DNA of 64,000 bases from UBA6168 sp964423205 (GTDB lineage Bacteria; Bacteroidota; Bacteroidia; Chitinophagales; Saprospiraceae). The translations under genes were made by a program, and so were the position numbers. The stretch's first letter is position 1, and each line of letters opens with the position of its first letter. The stretch spans positions 1-64,000 of the forward strand of contig CAYRDX010000009.1 in NCBI GenBank assembly GCA_964423205.1, in the 5' to 3' direction. Positions 24,971-33,087 of this stretch are shown here, piece by piece. A model generated the notes under the pieces. The model was given only the letters and a program-made list of their open reading frames with translations, had not been told where the DNA came from and made no database searches.

Positions 24971-25975
24971 ATGCTTAGAAAAACTTGTATTTTCCTATGC
25001 TCTGCAGTTGTATTGGTCAGTTCCTGTACCAATGATTTTGAGGTGGCAGCACCCTGGAAAGACATACCTGTCGTGTATGGTTTGCTCAATATTGCTGATT
25101 CGGTTCATTATATCCGGGTAGAAAAAGCTTTCCTTGATCCAAACGGAGATGCACTAAAGATGGCGCAAAACCCCGACAGCCTTTATTACCCTGCTGCGTC
25201 TGTGCAATTGCTGCGCCTCAGCAATGCTCAGGTTTTCAACCTTCGAAAAATCGATGGCAATAAAGAAGGTTACCCGCGCCAAACTGGCATTTTTGCCACT
25301 TCACCCAATTGGTTATACAGGGCTGATTCTTCCACGATCCGTCTTGAAAAAGGTGAAAAAATCCGGTTCAGGCTGGACAGAGGCAATGGCCTACCACCTG
25401 TAATAGCCGAGACAATCGTTCTGGATAAAGGAAGGCAGAGAACCCCGGCACCAACAGATGGCCGTTTTGCATTCCATTACAATCTGCCCTCGAAAGTGAG
25501 CTGGTCTTCTGATGCTGCTGCCCGGATTTTCGATGTGAAACTGGTGTTGAATTATGCCGAATGGCCTGTGAATAACCCAAACGCAGTGGTTAAGAAATCC
25601 CTGGACTGGGTTTGGAGACAAGGGCTGCGAGTGGAATCTGCTCAGCCGGAAAACGTTGTCGAAAAATCAGGGGTGGAATTTTATCAGCATCTCAAAGCGA
25701 ACCTGAGCGAAAACAACACCTTGCGCCGCATTTTCCTCGGCATTGATATCAACATTATTAACGGTGGTCCGGAATTGGAAAAGTTCATCAATGTGGCTCA
25801 GGCAAATACCGGCCTTACCGGTTCACAGGAACTTCCTGTTTATACTAATTTGTCGGAGGGTAGGGGAGTATTCTCTTCGGTCACCTTCCTGGTCACCAGG
25901 AATGTACAATTGACAACCGAATCGCGAGATTCTCTGAGGCTGGGCGTTCACACAAAGGCTCTTAATTTTCAATAA
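24971..25975 (+). CDS. Lipoprotein, DUF4249-like
   Basis: 334 residues from the ATG at 24971. MLRKTCIFLCSAVVLVSSC gives a lipoprotein signal with lipidated Cys in VSSC. The upstream in-frame extension to 24791 is not supported. The mature part (FEVAAPWKDIPVVYGLLNIADSVHYIRVEKAFLDP ... LEKGEKIRFRLDRGNGLPPVIAETIVLDKG) resembles DUF4249-type lipoproteins that often accompany TonB-dependent receptors in Bacteroidota. That assignment rests on a general resemblance only. Here the neighbour is an exported M28 peptidase on the same strand 73 bp away, and no receptor is adjacent. Probably faces the periplasm or cell surface. Function unknown. Confidence 0.7.
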   Translation: MLRKTCIFLCSAVVLVSSCTNDFEVAAPWKDIPVVYGLLNIADSVHYIRVEKAFLDPNGDALKMAQNPDSLYYPAASVQLLRLSNAQVFNLRKIDGNKEGYPRQTGIFATSPNWLYRADSSTIRLEKGEKIRFRLDRGNGLPPVIAETIVLDKGRQRTPAPTDGRFAFHYNLPSKVSWSSDAAARIFDVKLVLNYAEWPVNNPNAVVKKSLDWVWRQGLRVESAQPENVVEKSGVEFYQHLKANLSENNTLRRIFLGIDINIINGGPELEKFINVAQANTGLTGSQELPVYTNLSEGRGVFSSVTFLVTRNVQLTTESRDSLRLGVHTKALNFQ

Positions 25976-26048
25976 TAATCAATTGGCTGTGCTGCCGCAG
26001 ATGTGAATTCAAACGCAGTCATCCAAAAACAACAATTTCTGAACTGAC

Positions 26049-27617
26049 ATGAAAAAATCTTCCTTTTTGATGCTTCTGGTTTTGTTTCTGACCACTTTCC
26101 TGTTGGCTCAGGATAAACCCGCTGCTGATTTTGCAACAGTAATCAAAAAACATGGTCTGGACAAAAGCCAGGTCATGGAATTAGCCAGTTGGATGACCGA
26201 TGTTTATGGCCCGAGGCTTACCGGCACGCCAGGCCTCGACCGTGCTTCTGAATGGGCCATGAAAACCATGAAAGATTGGGGTATGAAAAACGTCGCTCTC
26301 GACGAATGGGGGCCCTTTGGCAGAGGTTGGGAACTCAAGCATTTTCAAATGCATTGCGAAGCACCAACTTATTTCCATGTTATTGCTTACCCGAAAGCCT
26401 GGTCACCTTCCACAAAGGGTTTGGTCAAGGGTGAAGTTATTTACCTGAATGCTTCATCAGAAGAAGACCTCGTCAAATACAAAGGCAAGCTCAAGGGTAA
26501 GTTCGTGCTGATTGATACCCTTCGCACACTGAAAGAATGGGAAGAACCACTTGCCGTTCGTTACAGCTCCGAGCAATTGCTCGACATGGCCAATGCAGGT
26601 GTTCCTGCCCGTCGCCCTTTCCGCAATTTCCCCGAAAGTGGCCGTAATTTCGTCCGTGTATTGCGCGATTTTATTCATGCTGAGCAGCCATTGGCCACTA
26701 TTGACCGGAGCTTTAAGGGCGATTATGGAACTGTTTTCGTGTCGGGTGCCAGTGCCAGAGCAGGTAGCGCATACGCCGATACCGCACAGGTTCTTCCTCA
26801 GGTCACCATGGCTGTAGAACACTATAACCGCATTTTCAGAATGGTAGCCCGCGGGATTCCCGTTACGCTGAGCATGGACCTCCGTGCAGTTTACACTAAT
26901 CCGGATAAAATGGAGCACAACATTATTGCTGAAATACCGGGTACCGACCTCAAAGATGAGGTGGTCATGTTTGGAGGTCACTTTGATTCCTGGCATGCAG
27001 GAACCGGAGCTACCGACAACGCTGCCGGCTCAGCCGTCATGATGGAAGTAGCCAGAATACTGTTGGAAACGATTAAGGAAACAGGTGTTCAGCCAAGACG
27101 GACGCTGAGAATTGCCCTTTGGACGGGTGAAGAACAGGGGCTTTATGGCTCGAGGGGTTATGTCAGGAAACATTTTGCCGATACCGATCAATTGGGCAAC
27201 CTTCAAAATGTGAAAGCAGGGCATGGTAAGATTTCTGCTTATTACAATCTCGACAATGGTACTGGGCGCATTCGTGGCGTTTACCTTCAGGGCAACGAAC
27301 AAATTGCTCCAATATTCCGGGAGTGGCTCGATCCATTCCGCCAAATGGGAGCAACCACACTTACACTGCAAAATACAGGCGGTACTGACCACCTGGCTTT
27401 CCATGCTGTAGGGGTTCCGGGCTTCCAGTTTATACAGGATGGTGTGGCCTATTCCAACAGGACCCACCACTCCAATATGGACATGTTCGACCACCTGGTT
27501 GAAGATGACCTCAAACAGGCGGCAACCGTCATTTCCTATTTTGTTTGGCAAACTGCCCAGCGTGATGAAATGTTGCCCAGAAGGAAAATGGAAAGAGCCA
27601 ACATGGGCGGAGAATAA
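26049..27617 (+). CDS. Secreted M28 family metallopeptidase
   Basis: 522 residues. Signal peptide MKKSSFLMLLVLFLTTFLLAQ. Residues ~130-270 correspond to a PA-type insert. The M28 catalytic domain has GGHFDSWHAGTGATDNAAGSAVMMEVARIL (zinc His and bridging Asp) and LRIALWTGEEQGLYGSRGYV (catalytic Glu pair), with NTGGTDHLAFHAVGVPGFQF and NRTHHSNMD supplying the last His ligand. It is probably a periplasmic or exported aminopeptidase/carboxypeptidase (PSMA/Q-like). No T9SS tail. It is followed by an M14 peptidase and an S9 hydrolase on the same strand, suggesting a peptide-degradation group. Confidence 0.93.
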   Translation: MKKSSFLMLLVLFLTTFLLAQDKPAADFATVIKKHGLDKSQVMELASWMTDVYGPRLTGTPGLDRASEWAMKTMKDWGMKNVALDEWGPFGRGWELKHFQMHCEAPTYFHVIAYPKAWSPSTKGLVKGEVIYLNASSEEDLVKYKGKLKGKFVLIDTLRTLKEWEEPLAVRYSSEQLLDMANAGVPARRPFRNFPESGRNFVRVLRDFIHAEQPLATIDRSFKGDYGTVFVSGASARAGSAYADTAQVLPQVTMAVEHYNRIFRMVARGIPVTLSMDLRAVYTNPDKMEHNIIAEIPGTDLKDEVVMFGGHFDSWHAGTGATDNAAGSAVMMEVARILLETIKETGVQPRRTLRIALWTGEEQGLYGSRGYVRKHFADTDQLGNLQNVKAGHGKISAYYNLDNGTGRIRGVYLQGNEQIAPIFREWLDPFRQMGATTLTLQNTGGTDHLAFHAVGVPGFQFIQDGVAYSNRTHHSNMDMFDHLVEDDLKQAATVISYFVWQTAQRDEMLPRRKMERANMGGE

Positions 27618-27776
27618 CCCGGCGTATATGGAGTTCTGAAACTCTGCGTTCGCCAAATCGTCGGGCCACCAGCTTTTAAAGGTAAAATCTATCTGTCTGT
27701 TTGGCTGGTGGCTCGACAACTTCGATCGTTTTCCCCTGATGGAATAATGCCAATTGAATTATGAATTTTAAGTAGG

Positions 27777-29012
27777 ATGCTTTTGAATATGAATGCGCTC
27801 GCCATACTGATCATATTGAGTGTTTTCAGTGCCTGCAGGGTAGTCTCTCCATCGGAATTTACTTATCCTGATCCGGTTGATACCAATGATAAAATCATTC
27901 AAAACCAGGTAAGGCAGGTATATTCTGCAAATGGAGTTTATGCAGATAACCGCTTTGATGCCGCCCGGTTGAATGGATTCCGGCAAACCCATCGCGATAC
28001 CTTTGTAGCTACTATTTCCCCTGAAAATCAGCCTATCAATATGAGTCCATGGTATGCTTTCAAGCTTTGGTCGGACAACATCCGGCAGATCAATCTCAGG
28101 CTGGAATATACTGATGGTTATCACCGCTACCATCCAAAACTCAGTAAAGACGGAAGAAATTGGGAACCGATGGACTCCAATGAACTTTCACTACGCCAAC
28201 GTGGATATGCCAATCTGAAACTGAACATTGGGCCTGATACACTTTGGCTTGCTGCCCAGGAAATAGTAACGAGTTCCGATGCAAAAGAGTGGTGCGCCAG
28301 AATGAGCATGTTCAGCGGTGTCAGCCTTTCTGCCTTCGGCAAAAGCAAATTGGGTCGCGAAATGTACATGCTCGATATCAATGAGGGCAAAGCAAAGCGT
28401 AAGGATATCATCGTCGTGTTCAGCCGGCAGCACCCGCCCGAAGTGACTGGTTATTATGCCATGCAGCACTTTGTGGAGGAATTGCTTTCATCCGATAAAC
28501 TGGCGGTTACTTTCAGAAAAAAGTTCAGAATTATTGTATTCCCGCTGATTAATCCGGATGGTGTAGATTTAGGGCATTGGCGCCATAATGCAGGTGGTAT
28601 CGACCTCAACAGAGACTGGGCCTATTATCGTCAGCCTGAAACCAAACAGGTAGCTGAATACCTGGTTAAAGAAGTAAAAAAGAATAAAAGCAAGGTACTG
28701 GTTGGTCTCGACTTTCACTCTACCTGGCAGGATGTCTATTACACAGGCAGCGTTGAACTAACCTCCAGGTCAAATGTTCCGCACTTCAAAGACTACTGGC
28801 TATATGGCATTCAGAACGCGATAGAGGGTTACCGTGTTAACGACCAGCCATCGAGTCTCAATGCACCAGTGACCAAGGGATGGTTTTTCCTTCAGTTCAA
28901 TGCCGAAGGCATAACTTATGAAATTGGTGATGATACACCCCGGCCGTTTATAAAGGTAAAATCACAGGTTGCAGCTCAGGAACTGATGCGCTTGCTGATT
29001 TACAGAAAATGA
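27777..29012 (+). CDS. M14 family zinc carboxypeptidase, lipoprotein
   Basis: 411 residues. MLLNMNALAILIILSVFSAC carries a lipobox (FSAC), so it is predicted to be membrane-anchored. Residues ~40-170 form the beta-sandwich pro-region usual in cytosolic-carboxypeptidase-like (M14B/D) proteins. The catalytic domain shows VVFSRQHPPEVTGYYAMQHFVEEL (zinc His and Glu), IVFPLINPDGVDLGHWRHNAGGIDLNRDW (substrate Asn-Arg), GLDFHSTW (zinc His) and TYEIGDDTPRPFI (catalytic Glu). Removes C-terminal residues from peptides or, in some homologues, from peptidoglycan stem peptides. The substrate is not identifiable. Confidence 0.88.
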   Translation: MLLNMNALAILIILSVFSACRVVSPSEFTYPDPVDTNDKIIQNQVRQVYSANGVYADNRFDAARLNGFRQTHRDTFVATISPENQPINMSPWYAFKLWSDNIRQINLRLEYTDGYHRYHPKLSKDGRNWEPMDSNELSLRQRGYANLKLNIGPDTLWLAAQEIVTSSDAKEWCARMSMFSGVSLSAFGKSKLGREMYMLDINEGKAKRKDIIVVFSRQHPPEVTGYYAMQHFVEELLSSDKLAVTFRKKFRIIVFPLINPDGVDLGHWRHNAGGIDLNRDWAYYRQPETKQVAEYLVKEVKKNKSKVLVGLDFHSTWQDVYYTGSVELTSRSNVPHFKDYWLYGIQNAIEGYRVNDQPSSLNAPVTKGWFFLQFNAEGITYEIGDDTPRPFIKVKSQVAAQELMRLLIYRK

Positions 29013-29030
29013 AAACCTGAATGATAAGGT

Positions 29031-29160
29031 TGAAGGCAAAAATAAAAAGGCAAAAGGCAAAAGTTTTCCAACTGATTTTCAAATTGTTTTCTTAACCACT
29101 TGAAGACCAGTTGAAAAACTTTTGCCTTTTTACTTTTGCCTTTTTACTTTTTACTTTTTC
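29031..29160. repeat. Large quasi-palindrome of GGCAAAAGG words (copy A)
   Basis: Left arm at 29049-29082; a 16-bp centre at 29083-29098; right arm at about 29099-29145 is the imperfect reverse complement (CAGTTGAAAAACTTTTGCC...). The identical 34-bp left arm recurs at 57652-57685, where the following 16 bp are present in inverted orientation (57687-57702). It could fold into a long stem and act as terminator for the M14 gene. Confidence 0.7.
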
Positions 29161-29187
29161 CTAAGTTCTAATCAAAATAGCTAAACC

Positions 29188-30285
29188 ATGAAAATCTATC
29201 GTACAGTATTCTTTTTGTTGTGCTTCATCATTAGCAACTCCTATGCTCAAACGAATGAAGACCTGCAGAAGGAAATCGCTTCCCTGAGAAGCCAGATTTC
29301 CAACCTCCAACATAATTTTGATGCTCTTGAAAAGTCCATCGACGATATTGCTATGACTCAAAGACTTGAAGACATTGCGTTTGTTGACAAAGTGGAACTT
29401 ACCGGCCCCCCTCTCGGCAAGGAAAAAGCAAAGGTGATGAGCGGGGCTAACAATCCGCCACATGTTTACGAAAACCCACTTCGTTTCAAAACTTATGTTT
29501 TCATTCCTAAGAACCTGGATACCAATAAGAAATATCCACTACTGGTATTCCCTCATGGTGGAGTCCATGGCAATTTCAATACATACTATTACCACATCAT
29601 CAGAGAACTCATCACTCAGGGTTACGTCATAACAGCTCCGGAATATCGCGGAAGCAACGCATACGGCCGCGGTTTTTATCAGTCAATCGATTATGGTGGA
29701 AAAGAAAATGAAGATGTGAAAGCAAGCCGGGATTATATGTTGGAGCATTACGATTTTCTGGATGCAAAACGTGTGGGCATATTGGGTTGGAGTCACGGGG
29801 GCATGATTACCCTGATGAATCTGTTTGATTATCCGGATGCATATGCGGTTGGATATGCAGGAGTACCTGTGAGCGACCTGATAGCAAGAATGGGGTACAA
29901 AACGGACAGTTACAGAGGGCTTTTCTCCGCACCTTATCATATCGGTAAAACAGCTTTTGAAGATGTAGATGAATACAAACGCCGCTCACCAGCCTGGAAT
30001 GCTCATAAGTTACAAAAGCCGCTTCTGATACACACCAATACCATCGACGATGACGTAAACGTACTGGAAGTGGAACACCTCATCAAAGCACTTAAAGCTG
30101 AAGGAAAGAAGTTTGAGTATGAAATATACAAGGCTATTCCGGGTGGGCATGGCTTTGACCGCATCGATACCAAAACAGCCAAAGAGATCAGGCTTAAGAT
30201 TTACAAATTCCTGAACGGATACCTGAAGCCGGCCAAACCGATAAATAGTATGAAAGAGCTTCATAAAGCGGGTTATGTTTGGTAA
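29188..30285 (+). CDS. Secreted S9-like alpha/beta hydrolase with N-terminal coiled coil
   Basis: 365 residues. Signal peptide MKIYRTVFFLLCFIISNSYAQ, then a coiled coil (residues ~22-58, EDLQKEIASLRSQISNLQHNFDALEKSIDD) and an alpha/beta hydrolase domain. PHGGVHGNFNTYY is the oxyanion region, ILGWSHGGMITL holds the nucleophile Ser, TNTIDDDVNVLEVEHL the acid Asp and IPGGHGFDR the His. This is the prolyl-oligopeptidase (S9) catalytic core without the seven-bladed propeller, so substrate access is not size-filtered. It could be a peptidase or esterase. The coiled coil in front of the hydrolase is unusual and suggests oligomerisation. Confidence 0.87.
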   Translation: MKIYRTVFFLLCFIISNSYAQTNEDLQKEIASLRSQISNLQHNFDALEKSIDDIAMTQRLEDIAFVDKVELTGPPLGKEKAKVMSGANNPPHVYENPLRFKTYVFIPKNLDTNKKYPLLVFPHGGVHGNFNTYYYHIIRELITQGYVITAPEYRGSNAYGRGFYQSIDYGGKENEDVKASRDYMLEHYDFLDAKRVGILGWSHGGMITLMNLFDYPDAYAVGYAGVPVSDLIARMGYKTDSYRGLFSAPYHIGKTAFEDVDEYKRRSPAWNAHKLQKPLLIHTNTIDDDVNVLEVEHLIKALKAEGKKFEYEIYKAIPGGHGFDRIDTKTAKEIRLKIYKFLNGYLKPAKPINSMKELHKAGYVW

Positions 30286-30352
30286 ACATTGCCTGTTGTT
30301 TGGATGAACTTTCAATTCAAAAAGGAGGTTGATAAAATGGGTTGCAGCAAAC

Positions 30353-30382
30353 TTGTTGCAGTAACAATTTTTCCTATTTTTG
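30353..30382 (+). promoter_or_regulatory. Promoter of tRNA-Val
   Basis: TTG at 30353-30355, a 19-nt spacer and TATTTTTG at 30375-30382, an excellent match to the Bacteroidota TTG-N19-TAnnTTTG promoter. The tRNA begins 27 bp downstream. Confidence 0.7.
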
Positions 30383-30408
30383 CACCCCGATTTGAAAGTT
30401 CATTCCCA

Positions 30409-30483
30409 GGGTCGTTAGCTCAGTTGGTTTAGAGCGCATGCTTGACAGGCATGAGGTCACTGGTTCGAATCCAGTACGACCCA
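30409..30483 (+). tRNA. tRNA-Val (anticodon GAC)
   Basis: 75 nt cloverleaf: acceptor GGGTCGT/ACGACCC, D arm GCTC/GAGC, anticodon stem CATGC/GCATG with loop TTGACAG (GAC), T arm ACTGG-TTCGAAT-CCAGT, discriminator A. CCA is not encoded in full. The 3' end is not interrupted by any integrated element. Confidence 0.96.
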
Positions 30484-30490
30484 CTTCTTA

Positions 30491-30537
30491 ACTATGAGAT
30501 ATGAGATATGAGATATGAGATATGAGATATGAGATAT
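30491..30537. repeat. 7-bp tandem repeat (ATGAGAT) between two tRNAs
   Basis: About six and a half copies of ATGAGAT in direct tandem, in the transcribed spacer between tRNA-Val and tRNA-Pro. The reverse complement ATCTCAT is the word that builds 7180-7257. Confidence 0.85.
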
Positions 30538-30598
30538 GAATTGAGTGATAAGAACTTTGTCTTATCATCATTCATCATTCCTAGTTCTTTGTTAAATA

Positions 30599-30672
30599 CG
30601 GGGTGTAGCGCAGTCCGGTAGCGTACACGTCTGGGGGGCGTGTGGTCGCTGGTTCAAATCCAGTCACCCCGA
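30599..30672 (+). tRNA. tRNA-Pro (anticodon GGG)
   Basis: 74 nt cloverleaf: acceptor CGGGGTG/CACCCCG, D arm GCGC/GCGT, anticodon stem CACGT/GCGTG with loop CTGGGGG (GGG), T arm GCTGG-TTCAAAT-CCAGT, discriminator A. It lies 115 bp after tRNA-Val and probably shares its promoter. Confidence 0.95.
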
Positions 30673-30685
30673 CTTAATAATCAAG

Positions 30686-30715
30686 GAGTTACGAAAATCG
30701 TAGCTCTTTTTTTTT
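30686..30715 (+). terminator. Terminator of the tRNA pair
   Basis: GAGTTACG (30686-30693), loop AAAAT, CGTAGCTC (30699-30706, one G-T pair), then nine T residues. It follows tRNA-Pro by 13 bp. Confidence 0.9.
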
Positions 30716-31142
30716 GCCCGGGATTGAGAAAATGTTCAATAAAAGGAAAAGAACTTCCGATAACTATTCCTTTTTACACTAATTGGGACTGACCAAAAAT
30801 GATGACTAATTATAAATAAGAAATTCGGCTGCTCACTTGACTTTGACACTTAATTGAGTTAAAAAATTGATTATCAACACTCTGATTTTTGGCTTTCGCA
30901 CCCGCCAGCTGGCGGGCTGCCAGGCTATCCTTGGGCAGGATGGGCGGTAGTGTTTTCAATGCCAGTAATTGTAACAGGTCTTTTTGAAAGTTGTCTAAGT
31001 TGGCCCTTAGATAGAATTATGCATCCCCTTGCTGGACCAGGCTGAATTGCATGCTATCAAGGGATTTGCGAATATGGTTTTCGGAATGGGGCTGGCCGGC
31101 TTCCCGGATAAAAATACCCACCCGTGATTTCTTCAGATACTT
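30716..31142. other. Non-coding gap with CCCGCCAGCTGGCGGG palindrome
   Basis: No convincing gene. A perfect 16-bp palindrome CCCGCCAGCTGGCGGG lies at about 30901-30917, followed by GGCTGCCAGGCT and CTTGGGCAGGATGGGCGG. On the minus strand 31017-31142 stays open in the frame of the SIS gene after its stop and could encode a ~41-residue tail, but nothing identifies it. Confidence 0.5.
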
Positions 31143-31904
31143 CTACACCCCCGCAATCCTCCTCTTATATTCCGCCAATGCTTCGTCAAGGCGAACTTTT
31201 GCGGTGGTATCGCCGGGCACGTTGTGTGAGGGATGGATATAGAGTTTTACACCACGGTCAGCCAATATTTCGGCCACGGTTGTAACGGTCATCCAAACGC
31301 AGGTGACAAAAGCAATGGTGGAAACTGGACCTACTTTATCAAAGTGATTTTTCAGAGGAACGGATGCATCCTCAATCGGTGTGCAGGTATCTACAATTAT
31401 GTCAGCGAGGTCGAAGATGGTCTTGCCGCAAGAGTGCCGCGAGGTTTTTCCAACTGCCTCTGCTGCCGAGCCAAAAGCGATAACTTTCATTCCTTTTTTC
31501 CTGGCTTCGAGGGCGATGTCGATATTGACGTTGTTGATGCCGGTGTGCGAAAATATCCACATGGTGTCGCGGCTGTCGAAATCATATCCTTTCATAATTT
31601 CCTGACCGTAACCCTCCACACGTTCCAAGAATATGAATTGATGCACGCCCATTTCACCTGTTATCCTGGTAAAAAACGTCAGGGGAAGTTCTATCATGGG
31701 GTGAAAGCCAACGAATCCGCCAATTCTCGGGTACATTTCTTCGATAGGTAAGGTGGCATGACCGCATCCGAAAGTATGCACCCAACGGCCCTGTTCTATT
31801 GTATCTGCCATTGTTTCAGCCGCTTTGCGGATGTTTTCCATTTGGGTTTCCTCAATTTTTGACATGATGTCATAGGCATTGCGTAGCCACTGTTTTGCCA
31901 GCAT
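31143..31904 (-). CDS. SIS-domain sugar-phosphate isomerase-like protein
   Basis: 253 residues. The SIS fold binds phosphosugars: VHTFGCGHATLPIEEMYPRIGGFVGFHPM, DTMWIFSHTGINNVNIDIALEARKKGMKVIAFGS and the TFGCGH/IFSHTG Ser-rich loops match UPF0309-type SIS proteins. It is the last gene of a minus-strand operon (ROK kinase, MFS permease, SIS), 4 bp after the MFS gene. The likely job is isomerisation or de-etherification of a phosphorylated (amino) sugar that the permease imports and the ROK kinase phosphorylates (inference). No N-acetylmuramate-specific motif could be confirmed. Confidence 0.85.
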   Translation of the reverse strand: MLAKQWLRNAYDIMSKIEETQMENIRKAAETMADTIEQGRWVHTFGCGHATLPIEEMYPRIGGFVGFHPMIELPLTFFTRITGEMGVHQFIFLERVEGYGQEIMKGYDFDSRDTMWIFSHTGINNVNIDIALEARKKGMKVIAFGSAAEAVGKTSRHSCGKTIFDLADIIVDTCTPIEDASVPLKNHFDKVGPVSTIAFVTCVWMTVTTVAEILADRGVKLYIHPSHNVPGDTTAKVRLDEALAEYKRRIAGV

Positions 31905-31908
31905 GGTT

Positions 31909-33087
31909 TTATGATTGTGTTGTGATGAATTTGTTTTTAAGCTCTTTTCGAAGTATAACCCAGCAAAGGAAGCTCATGAATATAGCTTCAATGATAATGG
32001 CGGGCACTACCTGACCTATCCCGAACTGCTTTGCAATAATTCCCATCAGATAGTTGAGCAACATATTGCCAATCAAAGCCACTGAAAGAATAAAGCTGAA
32101 TGCCGTTGCTGTGAGGTGTTGGAAATGCCTGCCAACGATACCATACATGATGGGGAATCCTGCAGCTAGTCCCGCACCCATAATAATCAGCGAAGTTACC
32201 ACTGTGTAGTAATCATTTGTCATCGCCAACATGAAACCACTGATGAGTAACATGCCCATGGAAAGCCAAAGTACTGCCGCATTGGACACTTTTCTGAGCA
32301 AACCTCCGAGAATCAGCCGCATGAGTGCCATGCCCACAACATTGAGCGTAAGCGCATAAAGAGCTTTGCTTTCATCTATTTGCAGGTCGTCGATGAGGTA
32401 AGAGGTAATCCAGTTATGTACGATGGCTTCAAGGCTGCTTTGAAAAAACAGGAAAAAAGCAATCAGGAGGATGAAATCATTTTTGATTAAATCCGTCACC
32501 TGTTTTAATTGCAGCTTTTCTGTTTGTTTTGCCGGTGGAAATGTTATGAAAAACATGAAAAAGGATACGACAAAAGCCAATACACTGATGGCTTTCAGCA
32601 TAATCTCAAAACCATAACTTCCTTTGTACAATCCTAATATAAAAGGCATGCCCAAGGCGCCGATGGAAAAGAAAACACCCAGAAGGCTCAGGTTTGCTTC
32701 CTTGTCTCTTTCACTGATGTCGGATACCAATGCATTGGTGGCTCCATTTACCATTCCTCCTCCGAATCCGAACAGAAAGATTCCTGATTTCAGAATATCA
32801 AGGTTTTCCAACTCAGCTATTCCCAAAAGGCCAAAACCAATCAATGCCGAACAAAAGGTCAGTATCCATTTATAGCCATATCTGTCGCAAAGTGGACCAA
32901 AAACCAGGGAGCCTGCCAGAATTCCCAATGGTAAAATCGCAAAGATGGAACCCGCAGCTATTTCATCCAGTCCGAATTTATTTCTCAAATCGGGGAGCAC
33001 AGCACCTAGTGTAATCAGTGTTATGCCAAACAATAGCATTCCTGCGCAGGCAGTAAAGAAATTGAGCGTCTTGTTATAAGTATTCAT
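31909..33087 (-). CDS. MFS sugar permease
   Basis: 392 residues from the ATG at 33087 (MNTYNKTLNFFTACAGMLLFG). The frame continues upstream but only into the ROK gene, which it overlaps by 14 bp, a sign of translational coupling. There are twelve hydrophobic segments; the MFS loop 2-3 signature is GPLCDRYGYKWILTF, and FGFGGGMVNGATNALVSDISERDKEANLSLLGVFFSIGALGMPF is like FucP/GlcP-type sugar:H+ symporters. It imports a sugar for the ROK/SIS pathway (inference from operon). Substrate unknown. Confidence 0.88.
   Translation of the reverse strand: MNTYNKTLNFFTACAGMLLFGITLITLGAVLPDLRNKFGLDEIAAGSIFAILPLGILAGSLVFGPLCDRYGYKWILTFCSALIGFGLLGIAELENLDILKSGIFLFGFGGGMVNGATNALVSDISERDKEANLSLLGVFFSIGALGMPFILGLYKGSYGFEIMLKAISVLAFVVSFFMFFITFPPAKQTEKLQLKQVTDLIKNDFILLIAFFLFFQSSLEAIVHNWITSYLIDDLQIDESKALYALTLNVVGMALMRLILGGLLRKVSNAAVLWLSMGMLLISGFMLAMTNDYYTVVTSLIIMGAGLAAGFPIMYGIVGRHFQHLTATAFSFILSVALIGNMLLNYLMGIIAKQFGIGQVVPAIIIEAIFMSFLCWVILRKELKNKFITTQS

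Noticed and set aside
30491..30537. Possible CRISPR-like repeat array between the tRNAs
   Set aside because: The units are 7 bp in direct tandem with no spacers and no cas genes nearby; it is a simple-sequence repeat.
31017..31142. Possible 41-codon tail or remnant after the SIS gene in the same frame
   Set aside because: It stays open by chance with reasonable probability at this length, matches no family, and the SIS gene already ends at a normal length.
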